DNA of 64,000 nucleotides from Streptomyces massasporeus (GCF_014648995.1 NZ_BMSE01000022.1:1-64000), one strand, 5' to 3'; counted from the stretch's first letter, positions 9,102-18,015 are shown. Program-made: numbers and translations. The notes: generated from the sequence alone by a model not told the origin.

Positions 9102-9224
9102 ATGTCGATGCGGGAGGTCGGCCAGGCGGCCGGACTGTCCAGCACATCGTCAGTCGCACACCAGCTGATGGCACTGGAGCGCAAGGGGGTTCCTCCACCG
9201 GGGCCTGCGCCCCTTCTGCTAGGT
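9102..9224 (+). pseudogene. lexA-like fragment (helix-turn-helix only)
   Basis: The frame from ATG 9102 reads MSMREVGQAAGLSSTSSV and then AHQLMALERKG, which is the LexA N-terminal winged helix-turn-helix almost residue for residue as in actinomycete LexA. At the following G run (about 9185-9190) the frame slips: the +1 frame continues GFLHRGLRP before a stop, resembling the LexA continuation. The protease domain is absent. The start of the protein is also missing. This is a decayed second lexA, not the cell's main repressor. Confidence 0.65.
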
Positions 9225-9633
9225 AATACGCGGCGCCGATCAGGCATCGCCGTGCAGCCCATCCTCACGGCCGGGATGCCCGCCATGTCGTGCAGCTCCC
9301 GCGCCTGCCGCATCACTCTGGCCCCGGTGAGGACGTCTCCGGCGGTCCGGTGGGGCGTTCGGCCCCGCCCAGCGACCAGCGACCAGCGACCGACGGCAGC
9401 AGTGAACGGACAAGACGCCGACCAAGCCTCACCTGCCGCAGAGTCGATGTCCCCTCCGACTTCGCTGGCTGTAGTGGTGTTTCCGGTCGTAGCTACAGGT
9501 TCCGGACGATCTGGCGCAGCTGCTTTTCCACCTCAACCGGCGCCTACCTCTGCGGAGAGCGGTGCGTTCGCATGGGTCATGTATTGATTCGCCTTCCATA
9601 CAGGTCGGGGCTTCGCGGGACGGGACGAGGCAG
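9225..9633. other. Degenerate stretch between lexA remnant and MFS gene
   Basis: No intact gene. CAGCGAC is repeated three times in tandem at 9370-9390. On the minus strand near 9550-9585 a frame starts MTHANAPLSAE, similar to the first residues of IS481-family transposases, then breaks. That match is too short to call an element. Confidence 0.35.
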
Positions 9634-10815
9634 TTACACGAGCATGTCTCGTTGCGTGTCGGCGGCTGATTGTCGGTCGACGGCCCAGATCATGAGTGCG
9701 CAGAGGGCGAAGGCGGCGCCGAGGAGGCTCGATCCCGCCCACCCTGTGGCGGAGTACACCGCGGTGGTGCCGGTTGCCCCGACGGCGGAGCCGAAGGAGT
9801 AGAAGAGCATGTAGCCGCCGATGACGCTGCTCGTCTGGTGTGAATATGCGGCCGTGAGCAGGTGTTGATTGCTGACGTGTACTGCCTGCACCGCGAAGTC
9901 GAGGACGATCACGCCGACGACGACCGCCCAGAGCGACCAGGACGCTTGTCCGGTCGCCAGCCATGAAGCGGTCAGGAGCACAAGTGCGCCGCCTGTGATG
10001 ACGTTGGCGCGGCCGGCATCGGCCCCCTGCCCGGCTCGAGAGGCGCCCAGCGCCCCGGCGAGCCCGGCGATACCGAAGAGGCCGATCTGGGTCGTGCTCA
10101 GGTGCCATGGCCCGGCTGCGAGCGGCAGAGCCAGGCCGCTCCACAGCACGCCGAAGGACGCAAACAGGAAGAATGCAATCAGTCCCCGCGAGACGAACAG
10201 GCGCTCACGAAACAGGCGACTCACCGAGATCAGCACCGCGCCATACGTGACCCGGACGTTGTGCGGGTCGGATGGTAGGAGCTTCAGCACGAAGCAGGTA
10301 AGCGCGATGAGGAGCACGGCGAGCACCACGTAGATGCTTCGCCATCCCCAGAGTGCAGCGAGACTGCCCGCGAGCACGCGCGCTCCGAGAATGCCGATGA
10401 TGACACCAGAGGTAACGGCGCCGAGTGTGCGGCCGCGTTCCGCTGCCGTGGACAGGTCGGAGGCGAAGGCCACAGTGATCTGAACGACGACCGCGAACAA
10501 GCCTGCGGTGGCCAGCCCGGCAAGCAGGAGCCAGAGCTGGGCGGCGAGTGCGGCCAGGGCCATGCCAACCGCAGCGAGGAGAAGATGCACGGCAATGAGC
10601 TTGCGCCGGTCGAACATGTCCCCCAGAGGGACAAGAAGGGCCAAGCCGATCAGGTAGCCGAGCTGCCCTGTGGTGACGATCCATCCCAAGTCGGCTTCCG
10701 GTAGGCCCAGGTCGTCGCCGATCTGGGCCAGTACGGGCTGCGCAACGTAGATCGTCGCGACCGCGACCGCACAGATCACGGCGAACAGCATCCTCCGGCA
10801 AGACGTAAGACTCAC
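9634..10815 (-). CDS. Major facilitator superfamily efflux transporter
   Basis: The 393-residue product has 12 predicted hydrophobic segments. The loop between helices 2 and 3 reads GDMFDRRK, the MFS motif A, and the family layout (drug/proton antiporter type) is clear. GTG 10815 is chosen because GGAGGGG lies about 5 bases upstream and the first helix begins about 8 residues later. An ATG at 10839 is possible. The gene is divergent from an HxlR regulator with 85 bp between the starts, which is the usual arrangement for a regulator controlling an efflux pump. Confidence 0.86.
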   Translation of the reverse strand: MSLTSCRRMLFAVICAVAVATIYVAQPVLAQIGDDLGLPEADLGWIVTTGQLGYLIGLALLVPLGDMFDRRKLIAVHLLLAAVGMALAALAAQLWLLLAGLATAGLFAVVVQITVAFASDLSTAAERGRTLGAVTSGVIIGILGARVLAGSLAALWGWRSIYVVLAVLLIALTCFVLKLLPSDPHNVRVTYGAVLISVSRLFRERLFVSRGLIAFFLFASFGVLWSGLALPLAAGPWHLSTTQIGLFGIAGLAGALGASRAGQGADAGRANVITGGALVLLTASWLATGQASWSLWAVVVGVIVLDFAVQAVHVSNQHLLTAAYSHQTSSVIGGYMLFYSFGSAVGATGTTAVYSATGWAGSSLLGAAFALCALMIWAVDRQSAADTQRDMLV

Positions 10816-10843
10816 CAGCACCCCTCCAATGAGTAGCATATTG

Positions 10844-10874
10844 CAACCAAAATGAAGGTAAGACAGAATGGTTG
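10844..10874. promoter_or_regulatory. Inverted repeat in the MFS/HxlR divergent promoter
   Basis: CAACCA (10844-10849) and TGGTTG (10869-10874) form a perfect inverted repeat in an AT-richer intergenic region. It is placed between the two divergent starts, as expected for the binding site of the adjacent HxlR dimer. Function is inferred from position only. Confidence 0.4.
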
Positions 10875-10900
10875 TGATCCGCAACTCTTTAGGAGGAGTG

Positions 10901-11359
10901 ATGGCTCGCACAGCGCCCCGTGCCGAGGGGATGTCCTGGACCGACCCCGCCTGCCCCGTCGCGCGCACCCTCGACCTGGTCGGAGATCGATGGAGCCTGC
11001 TGATCATTCGCGACGCGATGGACGGTGCGCGAGCATTCACCGACTTCCAACACCGCACCGGAATCGCGCGCAACATCCTCACCGACCGGCTGCGTCGCTT
11101 GGTCGAACGAGGGATCCTCGATCGTCAGACCGCCCCGACGGGGCGGCGACAGAACTACGTCCTCACTGAGGCGGGCCGAGACCTCTTCACCGTCATCGTG
11201 GCTGCGCGTCAGTGGGGCGAACGGCACGCCTTCGCGCCAGCTGAAACTCACTCAGTTCTCGTTGATGAAAGCGGTCTCCCGCTCCCCGAGCTGCGTCCCA
11301 CCGACGCGCACGGCAGGCCCATGGATGTCGATACCACCTCAGTGCTGCACGATCGCTGA
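10901..11359 (+). CDS. HxlR-family transcriptional regulator
   Basis: The 152-residue protein has the HxlR winged-helix hallmark: CPVARTLDLVGDRWSLLIIR near the N-terminus, FTDFQHRTGIARNILTDRL as recognition helix region, and the wing LTEAGRDLF. The conserved cysteine before P-V-A is present. ATG 10901 is chosen because AGGAGGAG precedes it. The frame could open at 10868 but without a ribosome site. It probably represses the divergent MFS gene. Confidence 0.88.
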   Translation: MARTAPRAEGMSWTDPACPVARTLDLVGDRWSLLIIRDAMDGARAFTDFQHRTGIARNILTDRLRRLVERGILDRQTAPTGRRQNYVLTEAGRDLFTVIVAARQWGERHAFAPAETHSVLVDESGLPLPELRPTDAHGRPMDVDTTSVLHDR

Positions 11360-11538
11360 CCCCAAAGGAAGCCACCTGACACTCCAGGCGGCCGGCGACG
11401 TGTTCGGCCGTCAACGCCGGGACAACCGCAAGATGGTGGGTAACGCCTCTCGGTGGGTCACTGTGCCGTTGGCGCAGAGCAAGCCCGACCGCTGCGGCCC
11501 CCTACGGCCGGCGTCAACAACCTCCTGGCCCGCAACAA

Positions 11539-11940
11539 CTAGCGCTGGGTCTGCGCCATTGCGGCGATCTCGTGCGCCGTCGCCGTGGCCCGCCGGCCTC
11601 CCTGGACGTGCTGGAGTCGTTTGAGAGTGGCAGCCAGCGCGTCATGGGCGTCTGTGGGATCCGCGCCCGCGTCCTCCACTCCGACTCGGGCGATGACGGT
11701 GCCGGACCTGCTGCAGCCGTAGACCGTGCCACTCGATCCACTGTGCGCGAGGAAGACCGACTCCTCTCCGACTCGACCGGTCTCGAGGGGGGCCGTTTCA
11801 TCCGTGTCCGGCCACAGGTCGTACGCCGCCTTCGTGTGCGCACCATTGCCGAACTTGCCTCCGGCAGCGGACCTGCCTCCCTTGGCGGGACCTGCCGCCC
11901 CGCTTCGGCAGGTGGAAGAGGGTTCATGACCGTCATCGCA
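11539..11940 (-). pseudogene. 3' fragment of a secreted/lipoprotein-type gene truncated at the IS5 remnant
   Basis: Reading minus from about 11940, the frame has sensible composition: KFGNGAHTKAAYDLWPDTDE, then GTVIARVGVEDAG and DAHDALAATLKRLQHVQGG before its stop at 11539. The end resembles C-termini of small streptomycete lipoproteins. No start codon with a ribosome site exists inside it. The 5' part is replaced by antisense of the transposase remnant, which begins at the same point. The gene appears to have been interrupted there. Confidence 0.5.
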
Positions 11941-12409
11941 GGTGGTCGACGGACGGCCGTGGGAGAACATCCCACAGGCCGTCCAGGCCGACGCCGATAC
12001 CGAAGGCCGGATCGACTGGAGCATGGTCAGCGTCGATTCCACGACCTGCCGCGCTCATCAGCATGCGGCTGATGCCTCCACTCGTGCCCCGAAGATTCCG
12101 GGTCGGCGAAGGAGACCGGCGCGTCACCGGTCCGATGAGGCCCTGGGACGCTCGTGAGGCGGGCTCACCTGCAAGATCCACCTTGCCGGGGAAGGCGGGT
12201 GCCGCCCTCTCGGGTTTGTCATCACGCCCGGCCAGTGGGGGGACGCACCCCAGATGATTCCCGTGCTGGAGGAGATCCGCGTGCCCCGGCAGGCTGGTGG
12301 ACGACCGCGCACCCGGCCCGACCACATCGGGGGCGATAAGGCGTACTCGTCACGCCGCAACCAGCGCCACCTGCGCAGACGCCAGATCAAGCACACGATG
12401 CCCGCGTGA
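11936..12409 (+). pseudogene. IS5-family transposase remnant
   Basis: The frame from 11942 reads AVQADADTEGRIDWSMVSVD then STTCRAHQHAAD, the start of the DDE domain of IS5-family transposases, with the catalytic aspartate in SVDST. After about 12160 the reading shifts frame and continues TCKIHLAGEGGCRPLGFVIT, PGQWGDAP and GGDKAYSSRRNQRHLRRR, with the second catalytic Asp in GDKAYSS, to a stop at 12407-12409. The N-terminal third, the conserved C-terminal end and clear terminal inverted repeats are not seen. At least two frameshifts are present. Confidence 0.75.
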
Positions 12410-12479
12410 CCAGAGTCGGTGCCAGCAGGGTGGATCGAGCAGCACAGGCTTGACCCCCGCCGCACTGGCCGGGTCCTGG

Positions 12480-12842
12480 TCATGAGGCGTGGCGGAAGGC
12501 GGCGGGGCCGATGGCGTCAGGCCCGTACTCGTCGCGGACGCGGTCGATGGCGGCTTCGGACACCAGACGGGATTCGCGGGCGGTGTCGAGGCTATGCGGC
12601 GGGGGCGGGCAGCGCGGGGGACGACCGGGCGCGGGTCGACGCCTCGGGCGCGGCGAGCGGCCGGGCCGGCCGCCCAGGAGCCGCTGCACCGTGGCGGGCG
12701 AGATCGCGGCGAACAGGCCGACGCTGTGCACGCCGTAGTCGCACAGCGCCGCCGCCTGGCGCGGGCCGATGCCGTGCGAACCCAAGCCGCCGTTCCCGAT
12801 CGCGCGGGGATCATCACCCGACTGCGTGCACAGCGCAATCAT
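12480..12842 (-). pseudogene. Y-family DNA polymerase (DinB/ImuB-like) remnant
   Basis: On the minus strand the frame reads HGIGPRQAAALCDYGVHSVG then LFAAISPATVQRLLGGR, the helix-hairpin-helix 'thumb' of Y-family polymerases. It shifts frame to RARGVDPRPVVPRA, then returns to RESRLVSEAAIDRVRDEYGP with a stop, which matches the C-terminal end of the streptomycete protein. The palm with its catalytic acidic residues and most of the little-finger domain are missing. This is a doubly rearranged fragment with an internal deletion. Confidence 0.65.
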
Positions 12843-12989
12843 GTAAGTCTCCGGCCCCCGAAGCGGTGTTGCTCCGCCGACCTGATCGGCTGCAGCGTCA
12901 TGAGTTTTCTCGTCACTCCACAGCGCGGCCGATGAGTTTCTGGCTCCCGGCCGGTCCAAGCTCGTAGCACCCTAGGAAAGGACACCGCC

Positions 12990-13595
12990 ATGTCGGAGCT
13001 TCTCGTCGACTTCATCACCTCCCTCGACGGCCACGCATCGGGAGAGGGATGGCCCGGGTTCTGGGGCCTCGAGGGCCCTGAGTACCTCGCATGGCTCGGC
13101 GAGCAGCCCGAGGCCACCTACCTGATGGGAGCGAACACCTACCGCCTGATGTCGGGCTTCGCCGCAGGCGAGGTCCCGAGTGGCCAAGACGAGTTCAGGC
13201 CCGAAGAAGAGGCATCCGTCGACGAGCTCACGCAAGCGTCCAAGGTGGTGTTCTCCTCCTCACTCGAGGAGCCACTGACGTGGGCCAACTCCACGCTCGT
13301 CCGCGACGACGCCGTCGAGGCGGTTCGCACCATGAAGTCGGGTGGCTCCGGGCTCCTCAGCACGATCGGCAGCCTCAGCCTGTGCCGGTCCCTGCTACGA
13401 GCCGGACTCGTCGACCGCTTCCGTGTCGTGATGTTCCCGGTGATCACCGGGGCCACGGGCGAAGAACGCATCTACGACGGCTATCCGGACATTGCCCTCG
13501 AGATGACCGAGCACCGCACCTTCGACGGCCGCATCCAGCTGGTCGAGTACAAGCCCCGCGTGCTCGAGCACCCGCCGCTAGGCGTCCCTGCGTGA
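12990..13595 (+). CDS. Dihydrofolate-reductase-fold protein (RibD C-terminal domain family)
   Basis: The 201-residue protein begins MSELLVDFITSLDGHASG, the first strand and loop of the RibD_C/DHFR-like fold, and has GANTYRLM and STIGSLSLCRSLLRAGLVDR in place of the cofactor-binding helices. Such stand-alone proteins are numerous in actinomycetes and bind NADPH, but their substrates are mostly unknown. ATG 12990 has AAAGGA upstream. A second, more distant member lies at 20711. Confidence 0.85.
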   Translation: MSELLVDFITSLDGHASGEGWPGFWGLEGPEYLAWLGEQPEATYLMGANTYRLMSGFAAGEVPSGQDEFRPEEEASVDELTQASKVVFSSSLEEPLTWANSTLVRDDAVEAVRTMKSGGSGLLSTIGSLSLCRSLLRAGLVDRFRVVMFPVITGATGEERIYDGYPDIALEMTEHRTFDGRIQLVEYKPRVLEHPPLGVPA

Positions 13596-14092
13596 CGTCG
13601 CCCCGTCCGCCGGCCTGGACAGCCGCCAGGCCGGCGCCGGCGGGCACGGAGCCAGACCTCGTAGGGGGCGAACGGCCAACGTCAGGACGCCCGGTCCAGC
13701 GACAGTGTCGGCGGTCGTCAAGGACACATGCCCCGCGGCCGCTTGGCAGGCTGTGACGCATGAATCGCTACGAGCCGGCGGACCAGCAGGGGGAGACGCC
13801 CTGCCCACTCCCCCTCGTCACCGAGGACCGTCCTCGTGTGTTCCTGCTGCGGTTGTGGGTTCTCTCACTTCGTGGTCGTGCGACAGTGCTCCAGCCTGCG
13901 GGCGTTCGGGCGGTCTCGCGTCGTGTCCCTGACAGGCACTCTCACGGCCCTTTGCGAGTCCTTGGGCAACCGCAGCATGGTGGATACGCGTGTGCTGCGG
14001 ATCCTCGCGCCCTACTGGTTGGCCTCGTACGCACCGTCCGGTCAGGGCCCGCCCCGTGCCGAGCGGCAGCCGAGTTGATGCGGCTCGCCGGC
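13596..14092. other. Intergenic stretch, no gene recognised
   Basis: These 497 bases lie between convergent genes. Frames on the plus strand (about 13760-14080) have an ATG but no recognisable motif. I see no supported gene. Confidence 0.35.
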
Positions 14093-15013
14093 TCAGTCCT
14101 CGGCGACGCGGATGATCGTCTTGCCGTGAGTCCGCTTGTCCGGTGTGAACGCGGCGACCGCTTCGGTGAGCGGCCGCACGTCACCGATCATCGGATTGAG
14201 GCGTCCGTCCCGCACCCGATGGGCGAGGTCGCTCAGGCGGACGCGGTCGGGTTCGACGACGAAGAAGACAGCACGTCCGTCGCGGGGGTGGACGGTGACC
14301 GGCTCGGTGATGGTGACCAGGGTGCCGCCGGGGCGGACCAGAGCGGTGGAACGCTCGAGGATTGCGCCGCCGATCACATCGAGCACCACGTCGACCTCGC
14401 CGATGTCCTCCAGTTTCTCGGCCTGGAGGTCGACGAAGGCGTGGGCGCCCAGACCCAGTGCGGTGTCGCGGTCGCCGGCGCGTCCTGTGCCGATCACCTG
14501 GGCGCCCGCCGCGCGGGCCAGCTGCACGGCGATCGAGCCGACACCGCCCGCGGCGCCGTGGATGAGGACGCTCTGCCCGGTTTGGAGGTGGGCGTGGTCG
14601 AACAGGGCCTGCCAGGCGGTGAGTCCGGAGATGGGCAGCGCGGCGGCCGTGACGTGGTCGACGTCGGCGGGGAGCGGGGCGAGGTTGCGGGCCTCGACCG
14701 CGGTGTACTGGGCCAGCGTGCCGTTGCGGGCCCAGTCCGTCAGGCCGTACACGCGTTGCCCGATGGTCAGACCGGTGGTGCCGTAGCCGAGTTCGGTGAC
14801 GACGCCGGACAGTTCGTGGCCGGGCACGCTCGGGGTCCGGTCGCGTCCGGCCCGATCGGTCCAAGTACCGGGCCAGTCCAGCTCGCCCGGCGTGAAACCG
14901 GCGGCGTGGACCTGCACGATCACGTCGTTCTCCGCGGCGTGCGGGTGGGGCAGCTCGCCGAGGACCAGGCCGCCGGCACCGGCCTCTCGGTCCTGGACGG
15001 TGATGGCTTGCAT
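14093..15013 (-). CDS. NADP-dependent quinone oxidoreductase-like protein (MDR superfamily), second copy type
   Basis: The 306-residue protein has the GroES-like domain (HAAGFTPGELDWP, GHELSGVV) and a Rossmann domain with HGAAGGVGSIAVQLARAAGA around residues 165-185. It lacks zinc ligands. ATG 15013 is well supported by GGAGGAAA upstream. It differs from the oxidoreductase at 6964-7869 in its N-terminal domain and is not a recent duplicate. Two direct copies of AATGGCCCAC (minus strand) lie about 90-120 bp upstream of the start. Confidence 0.87.
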   Translation of the reverse strand: MQAITVQDREAGAGGLVLGELPHPHAAENDVIVQVHAAGFTPGELDWPGTWTDRAGRDRTPSVPGHELSGVVTELGYGTTGLTIGQRVYGLTDWARNGTLAQYTAVEARNLAPLPADVDHVTAAALPISGLTAWQALFDHAHLQTGQSVLIHGAAGGVGSIAVQLARAAGAQVIGTGRAGDRDTALGLGAHAFVDLQAEKLEDIGEVDVVLDVIGGAILERSTALVRPGGTLVTITEPVTVHPRDGRAVFFVVEPDRVRLSDLAHRVRDGRLNPMIGDVRPLTEAVAAFTPDKRTHGKTIIRVAED

Positions 15014-15380
15014 GAGGGTTTCCTCCGAGGTACGGGAGGTGGGCGCTGGCGTGCGCCACGGTGCTCAGCTTCGACCATAAGGTCCAGGCAGCCCAAGCAT
15101 GTGGGCCATTCCTTACCACTTCGAGTGGGCCATTTACTCACGAGGACACTGAGCGTGACGTCTGTGAACGACGTCCCCGGCCGGTCGAAGATGAGCCGCG
15201 ACGAACGCGTCGACGCTCTCGCCCGCGCTGTGGCCAGCCGTGCCGTGCCCGGGTCGGCGCCGTCGTCCAGCAGGCCGGGCTCAATGCGGTCGGCGTGCGG
15301 GTGTAGGCCCTGCCCGAACGGCAGCGAACGGGCGGGCACCGACCGCCTGGCCGCGCGGACGATGTGCGTCGTCGCCCCGC
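15014..15380. other. Intergenic promoter region with direct repeats
   Basis: Upstream of the oxidoreductase gene GTGGGCCATT occurs at 15101-15110 and 15125-15134, a 24-base spacing that places the copies on nearly the same DNA face. A plus-strand frame after them (about 15153-15305) is short and unrecognised, perhaps the remnant of a divergent regulator gene. Nothing else is supported. Confidence 0.4.
15101..15134. repeat. Pair of 10-bp direct repeats, candidate operator
   Basis: GTGGGCCATT is repeated exactly with start-to-start distance 24 bases in the promoter region of the oxidoreductase gene at 14093-15013. A regulatory role is inferred from position only. Confidence 0.4.
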
Positions 15381-16583
15381 TCACCGCTCGTCCTCCCAGC
15401 CATACTCGGGGGACGGCAAGGGATCTGTGACCCAGCCCGCGGTCAGCACGAGCCGCGTGTGGCGATGCACGGCGAGGAAGCCGAAGGGTAGGTCGAATGC
15501 GGCACTGATCTGGGTGGTGACGTAGCGGAGGTCGGGTAGACCGCCGGGGACCGCGCCGAACGCCGTCACCGCGGCGGCCTCGAAACCCAGAGCGCCGAAC
15601 TTCGCCATCGTGTTCTGCTCGGCCGACCCGATGGCGAGCGGAGAGTCGCTGATGCCGGGGAAGTGCCCGCGCGAGATGTCCCGTGCCGTCGTGAGCCCGA
15701 ACAGCCGGTGCAGCTTCAGCAGATCATGGCTGGCGTTCATGTGGTATGCCACGGTCGTCACCTTCAGCGACGGCGGCTCGGGCCGCCTGCAGCGCACCTT
15801 CTCCACCCACAGGCCGGGGCCCACGTTCCCGTACGGCAGCTGCAGCCCCGGCACGACCGCATACCGGCCGGCGAGGATGTCGACCCCGGCTCCCAGTACC
15901 TGCCCCGGCTTCATGTCCTTCTCGCCGAGCAGCAGGTGCACGTCCAGGGCATTGTTCCCCAGCACCTTCAACTCCGTGACGTATCCGCCGAGTGTGTCCG
16001 CCACCCCGACCCGGTCCAGCACGGCGCTGGAGCGCCGCAGGCCCAACCGCGGCTTGGTGGACCAGGGCTCGTACGCCGTCTCCAATTCCACCTCGTGGAA
16101 GGGGCTCAGCCACCGCGTGCGCATGGTCAGCGCGCTCGCCAGCACCATCTGCGTGTCCTCGGTCAGCGTGACCGGCATACGGTCGATCAGCCCGCCGGTC
16201 CGCTTCACCGTCCAGGTGTCCAGCGCCCGGTGGTCGGCCGCAGGGTCACCGGTAAGCACCCCATGGGCGTCGGCCGGCAGGCCCGCCTCCCACTCGTGCC
16301 TCAACTCCAGCGTTCGCTTCGTCCATAGCCCCAGAGCTGTGTCCAGTCCCCGCATGGCGCCCATCGCCGCGAGCAACTCACGTGCGGCGTCGCTCGCTTG
16401 CCCGGCAGGGAGCCCGAGAGCCTCCGCCAGCTCGGCTCGCGCCGCGCCCTCGGCCCCGTTGGCCAAGTGGGCCAGCAGCGGCCATACCCCCGCCGCCGAG
16501 AACACCGTGCCGTCCTCCGAAACACCCGCCCACCGCGCGGTCAATCCGTTCACCGCACGAACCGTTGTCGTCGCGACTCCCAT
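15381..16583 (-). CDS. Serpin-family serine protease inhibitor-like protein
   Basis: The 400-residue protein has serpin architecture: N-terminal helices with NGLTARWAG and VFSAAGVWPLLAHLANGAEG (the FSP-S-x-x-x-x-L-x-M-x-x-x-G region), DTQMVLASALTMRTRWLSPF (the strand preceding the shutter), and a C-terminal FLAVHRHTRLVLTAGWVTDP equivalent to the F-I-x-x-x-x-T-x-x-x-L-F-x-G-x-x-x-x-P end. The hinge region reads FEAAAVTAFGAVP, with small residues as in inhibitory serpins. No signal peptide is visible, so it may act inside the cell. ATG 16583 is preferred (GGGGGTGGG upstream) over TTG 16628. Target protease unknown. Confidence 0.82.
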   Translation of the reverse strand: MGVATTTVRAVNGLTARWAGVSEDGTVFSAAGVWPLLAHLANGAEGAARAELAEALGLPAGQASDAARELLAAMGAMRGLDTALGLWTKRTLELRHEWEAGLPADAHGVLTGDPAADHRALDTWTVKRTGGLIDRMPVTLTEDTQMVLASALTMRTRWLSPFHEVELETAYEPWSTKPRLGLRRSSAVLDRVGVADTLGGYVTELKVLGNNALDVHLLLGEKDMKPGQVLGAGVDILAGRYAVVPGLQLPYGNVGPGLWVEKVRCRRPEPPSLKVTTVAYHMNASHDLLKLHRLFGLTTARDISRGHFPGISDSPLAIGSAEQNTMAKFGALGFEAAAVTAFGAVPGGLPDLRYVTTQISAAFDLPFGFLAVHRHTRLVLTAGWVTDPLPSPEYGWEDER

Positions 16584-17124
16584 CCCACCCCCATCGTCAG
16601 CGCGCCTAGGAGGAGACGCGCCCTCCAACTCGTCCGGCCCCTCTGTACCAGGTTATGAGGGCCGGGGACTTGGAAGGACGCTCACCGGCCGGGGACTCCG
16701 GATCCCGGCCCGGGTTGGGCTGTGGCGTGTGCTGCTGGGCGGCGGGACCGATCGCGTCGGCCGACTGCTCTGTCTGCTGCCGCCGCAGCACCGCCGCATT
16801 GCGGTACGGCTCGGCCGCCTCCTGGCGCCTGCCAGGCGGGAGATGCGGCAGCTCCGCTGCGTGAGGGCTTGTACAGGTAGGTGGGTGTCCCGGGTGAGCA
16901 AACGGCGGAGACCAGGCCGGCGCGTGACAGGCGGGGCCGCTTCCACCCGTTCCTCAGCGGACTTTGGCGGCTCTCTTAAGGCTTCTTGAAGATGACCTTC
17001 GAACGGAGGTCTGAGCCCCGGCCGGGTCCTAGGCTCTCGAACACCCCCCACAGGTCCGGTGGCCGCGATCGCGGCCACCGGACACGGGGCCGAGTCAGCC
17101 CACCGACCAACCGAGGTGTCCTGC
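16584..17124. other. Intergenic stretch with a perfect 30-bp palindrome
   Basis: No gene is supported in these 541 bases. A minus-strand frame (about 16660-16880) encodes a Gln/Pro-rich stretch without recognisable family. The main feature is the palindrome at 17054-17083, given separately. Confidence 0.4.
17054..17083. promoter_or_regulatory. Perfect 30-bp palindrome upstream of the CAP-domain gene
   Basis: GTCCGGTGGCCGCGA is followed immediately by its exact reverse complement (15-bp arms, no spacer), centred about 57 bp before the ATG at 17125. It could be a repressor operator, or a transcript hairpin acting as a terminator for upstream reads or as a leader attenuator. The sequence alone does not decide. 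Confidence 0.5.
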
Positions 17125-17976
17125 ATGGGTTCCCGCCGAGCCGCTCGCCCGTCCCGCTTCCGCGCCCTCCCCCGCAGTGGGCCGAAGACGCGTGGTCCCG
17201 CGCTGGCCATCGGAGCCGTCGCTGCGATCGCGGGCGTCGGGATCACCCTGGCCGTCGTCAGCGGCGAGGACGGCGACACGTCAAACCGGGTGGTCGCGAA
17301 CAGCACGGACGGGACGCCGGGCGCCGGGGACGCCGCCGGCGGTGAGGCGCCGCTCGCCTCTGCTTCGGCGAGCCCGAGCACCACGGCGAGCAGCTCGCCG
17401 AGCGCGAAGCCGAAGCAGAAGCGGAAGCAGTCGGGGAGCCCCACCCCCCATGCACGGAAGACGTCCCTCCCCGCGTCGAAGGCACCCGTGGGGACGGTGG
17501 CGAAGAGCAGCGGCGGCGAGTCGGCAAGCGGTTCTGGCAGCATCCGGCCGGGCGGCACCGGATCGGACTCCGGGTCGGGTTCCCAGTCCGGTGGCGGGAC
17601 CGAGGCCCAGGTGCTCGCGCTCGTCAACAAGGAGCGGGCCGCGGCCGGCTGCTCGCCGGTCACGGCGAACGACCGGCTCACCCAGGCCGCCGACGACTAC
17701 AGCGACGTCATGGCGAGCAGCGGCGTGATGTCCCACACCGGCCCCGACGGCTCGACGATGACGACCCGGGTCGAGGCCGCGGGGTACCAGTGGTCGACCC
17801 TGGGCGAGAACATAGCGCGGGGCCAGGCGGACGCCGCCTCGGTGATGAAGTCCTGGATGAACAGCCCCGGACACCGCGCGAACATACTCAACTGCTCTTT
17901 CAAGGAGCTGGGCGTGGGCGTCCACTTCGGCGACGGCGGCCCTTGGTGGACGCAGAACTTCGGCGCCGGTCGCTGA
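17125..17976 (+). CDS. Secreted or membrane-anchored CAP-domain (SCP/PR1-like) protein
   Basis: The 283-residue protein has a basic N-terminus, one hydrophobic segment (about residues 27-45), a long Ser/Pro/Gly-rich linker (about 60-160) and a C-terminal CAP domain. CAP landmarks are VLALVNKERAAAGC, a SHTGPDG motif, GYQWSTLGENIARGQ, SWMNSPGHRANILNC and WWTQNFGAG. Bacterial CAP proteins are extracytoplasmic and mostly of unknown function. ATG 17125 is chosen from the GAGGTG upstream. A GTG at 17059 lies inside the palindrome. It is convergent with the sensor kinase, only 39 bp away. Confidence 0.88.
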   Translation: MGSRRAARPSRFRALPRSGPKTRGPALAIGAVAAIAGVGITLAVVSGEDGDTSNRVVANSTDGTPGAGDAAGGEAPLASASASPSTTASSSPSAKPKQKRKQSGSPTPHARKTSLPASKAPVGTVAKSSGGESASGSGSIRPGGTGSDSGSGSQSGGGTEAQVLALVNKERAAAGCSPVTANDRLTQAADDYSDVMASSGVMSHTGPDGSTMTTRVEAAGYQWSTLGENIARGQADAASVMKSWMNSPGHRANILNCSFKELGVGVHFGDGGPWWTQNFGAGR

Positions 17977-18015
17977 CCTCGCTCACCACCCGCCGGTGCC
18001 GGTCACCGACCCCGG

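Noticed and set aside
9533..9592. IS481-type transposase start (MTHANAPLSAE) on the minus strand
   Set aside because: Only 11 residues match by memory and the frame breaks immediately. Too little to call an element.
13760..15430. 556-residue plus-strand frame opposite the second oxidoreductase
   Set aside because: It is a shadow of the minus-strand gene, which has the Rossmann motif and a strong ribosome site.
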